Source: Chloroflexota bacterium (GTDB lineage: Bacteria > Chloroflexota > Anaerolineae > Thermoflexales > Thermoflexaceae). From it: DNA of 5,270 nucleotides. This document shows positions 4,756 to 5,270 of the stretch, piece by piece. The notes under the pieces were generated by a model. The model saw only the letters and a list, made by a program, of their open reading frames with translations. It was not told where the DNA came from and searched no databases. The stretch is from contig JAUQQB010000228.1 of the NCBI GenBank assembly GCA_030550075.1, positions 1-5,270 on the forward strand. Direction: 5' to 3'. The stretch's first letter is position 1. The number at the start of each line of letters is the position of its first letter. A program made the position numbers and the translations under genes.

Positions 4756-5270
4756 TTATATCGCCTTCCCCATGGTCATCCCCATTCCTTGGGCTGTGCG
4801 ATGACCGGTGCCACACCAGAAAGCATAAGAGACCAGCAAATCGATAGCCAATCGCTCCCATTGGGCCAGATCGATCGCCCGCATGATCACCTCTCCCACG
4901 CATCCAATCGTGACCCCCTCGTGGCTCTGAACAGGAACGGTCTGAAGCCGATAGGCGCTTACAGCCAGTCCATGCCGGGCGCGCGGGATCAACTCCTCCG
5001 GCAAAGGAACGGTTCCGAAGGCCCACCAGCGACGTAACCATGAGCTGATCAGGCGCTCCGGAAGCGGAAACGGGAGATGTCTCCCCTCGTCATGAAAAGC
5101 GGCCGGGGTTACGAACCGAATCCGCCAGCGCTCGGGCTTCCCTGAGGCCAGCAGATGCCGTTCAACCAGCTCCTGAAGATCCACGCGAGCAGCCCACGGA
5201 TGCTCGGCTGCGTCCAAAATCACTCGGACCACTTTCCACGAGAGGCCCCCCAGAGGCAGTTCCTGAGGAA
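4756..5270 (-). CDS. cas6: CRISPR repeat endoribonuclease Cas6, 5' end cut by the window
   Basis: The visible 170 residues form the C-terminal part of a Cas6 and stay open to the right window edge, so the start lies outside. The segment has the family layout: FVTPAAFHDEGRHLPFPLPE, then SSWLRRWWAFG, a VGEVIMRA strand, and the C-terminal glycine-rich loop CGTGHRTAQGMGMTMG, which in Cas6 contacts the repeat RNA. Cas6 cuts pre-crRNA at the base of the repeat hairpin. A GTG at 5232 exists in frame, but the sequence upstream (LPLGGLSWK) continues family-like, so it is not the start. Cas6 proteins are usually about 230-280 residues, so roughly the first third is missing. The stop lies 25 bp from the MITE-like element, and cas2 follows beyond it on the same strand. 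Confidence 0.9.
   Translation of the reverse strand, partial: PQELPLGGLSWKVVRVILDAAEHPWAARVDLQELVERHLLASGKPERWRIRFVTPAAFHDEGRHLPFPLPERLISSWLRRWWAFGTVPLPEELIPRARHGLAVSAYRLQTVPVQSHEGVTIGCVGEVIMRAIDLAQWERLAIDLLVSYAFWCGTGHRTAQGMGMTMGKAI

Overview
The window reads as a CRISPR accessory locus from a GC-rich bacterium. A thermophilic Chloroflexota-like host is my best guess, from the Pro/Arg/Leu-rich, high-GC coding style and from Pro/Thr-rich peptides of the PTAT type that the spacers would encode. This host assignment is an inference and is not proven by any marker gene here. No rRNA or tRNA was found.

Layout, left to right. Positions 1-55 are one end of a repeated element whose other copy lies at 4676-4730. 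Positions 190-951 (+) encode a two-helix membrane protein with a C-terminal CARF domain, the type of ligand sensor that responds to cyclic oligoadenylate made by type III Cas10. Positions 952-1336 are an AT-rich, non-coding leader. Positions 1337-1676 are a short CRISPR array with five 37-bp repeats and four spacers, the last repeat carrying one mutation. Positions 1677-2022 hold no gene but several small inverted repeats and a possible promoter. Positions 2023-3993 (+) encode a 656-aa protein with a helicase-associated (XPB N-terminal-like) segment and a C-terminal WYL domain. It converges on cas2 (4097-4372, minus). Upstream of cas2 sits a roughly 240-bp MITE-like element with extreme poly-C/poly-G tracts. 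Beyond it is the 3' part of a cas6 gene (4756-5270, minus), cut by the window edge.

How the parts fit together. Cas6 would cut the pre-crRNA at the repeat hairpin, and Cas2 is half of the spacer-integration machinery. The CARF membrane protein would be an ancillary effector acting on the membrane once a Cas10 (not in the window) makes its second messenger. The WYL protein is a plausible regulator of the locus. Cas1, Cas10 and the Csm/Cmr subunits are absent from the window, so the type III assignment rests on the CARF protein and on the repeat and Cas6 style.

The most striking observation is that three of the four spacers are themselves internal direct repeats, with periods of 21, 18 and 24 nt, all multiples of three. 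Each has a frame reading as a Pro-rich low-complexity peptide. This points to protospacers in repetitive coding sequence, possibly host secreted-protein linkers or phage structural genes, or to an unusual acquisition or assembly process.
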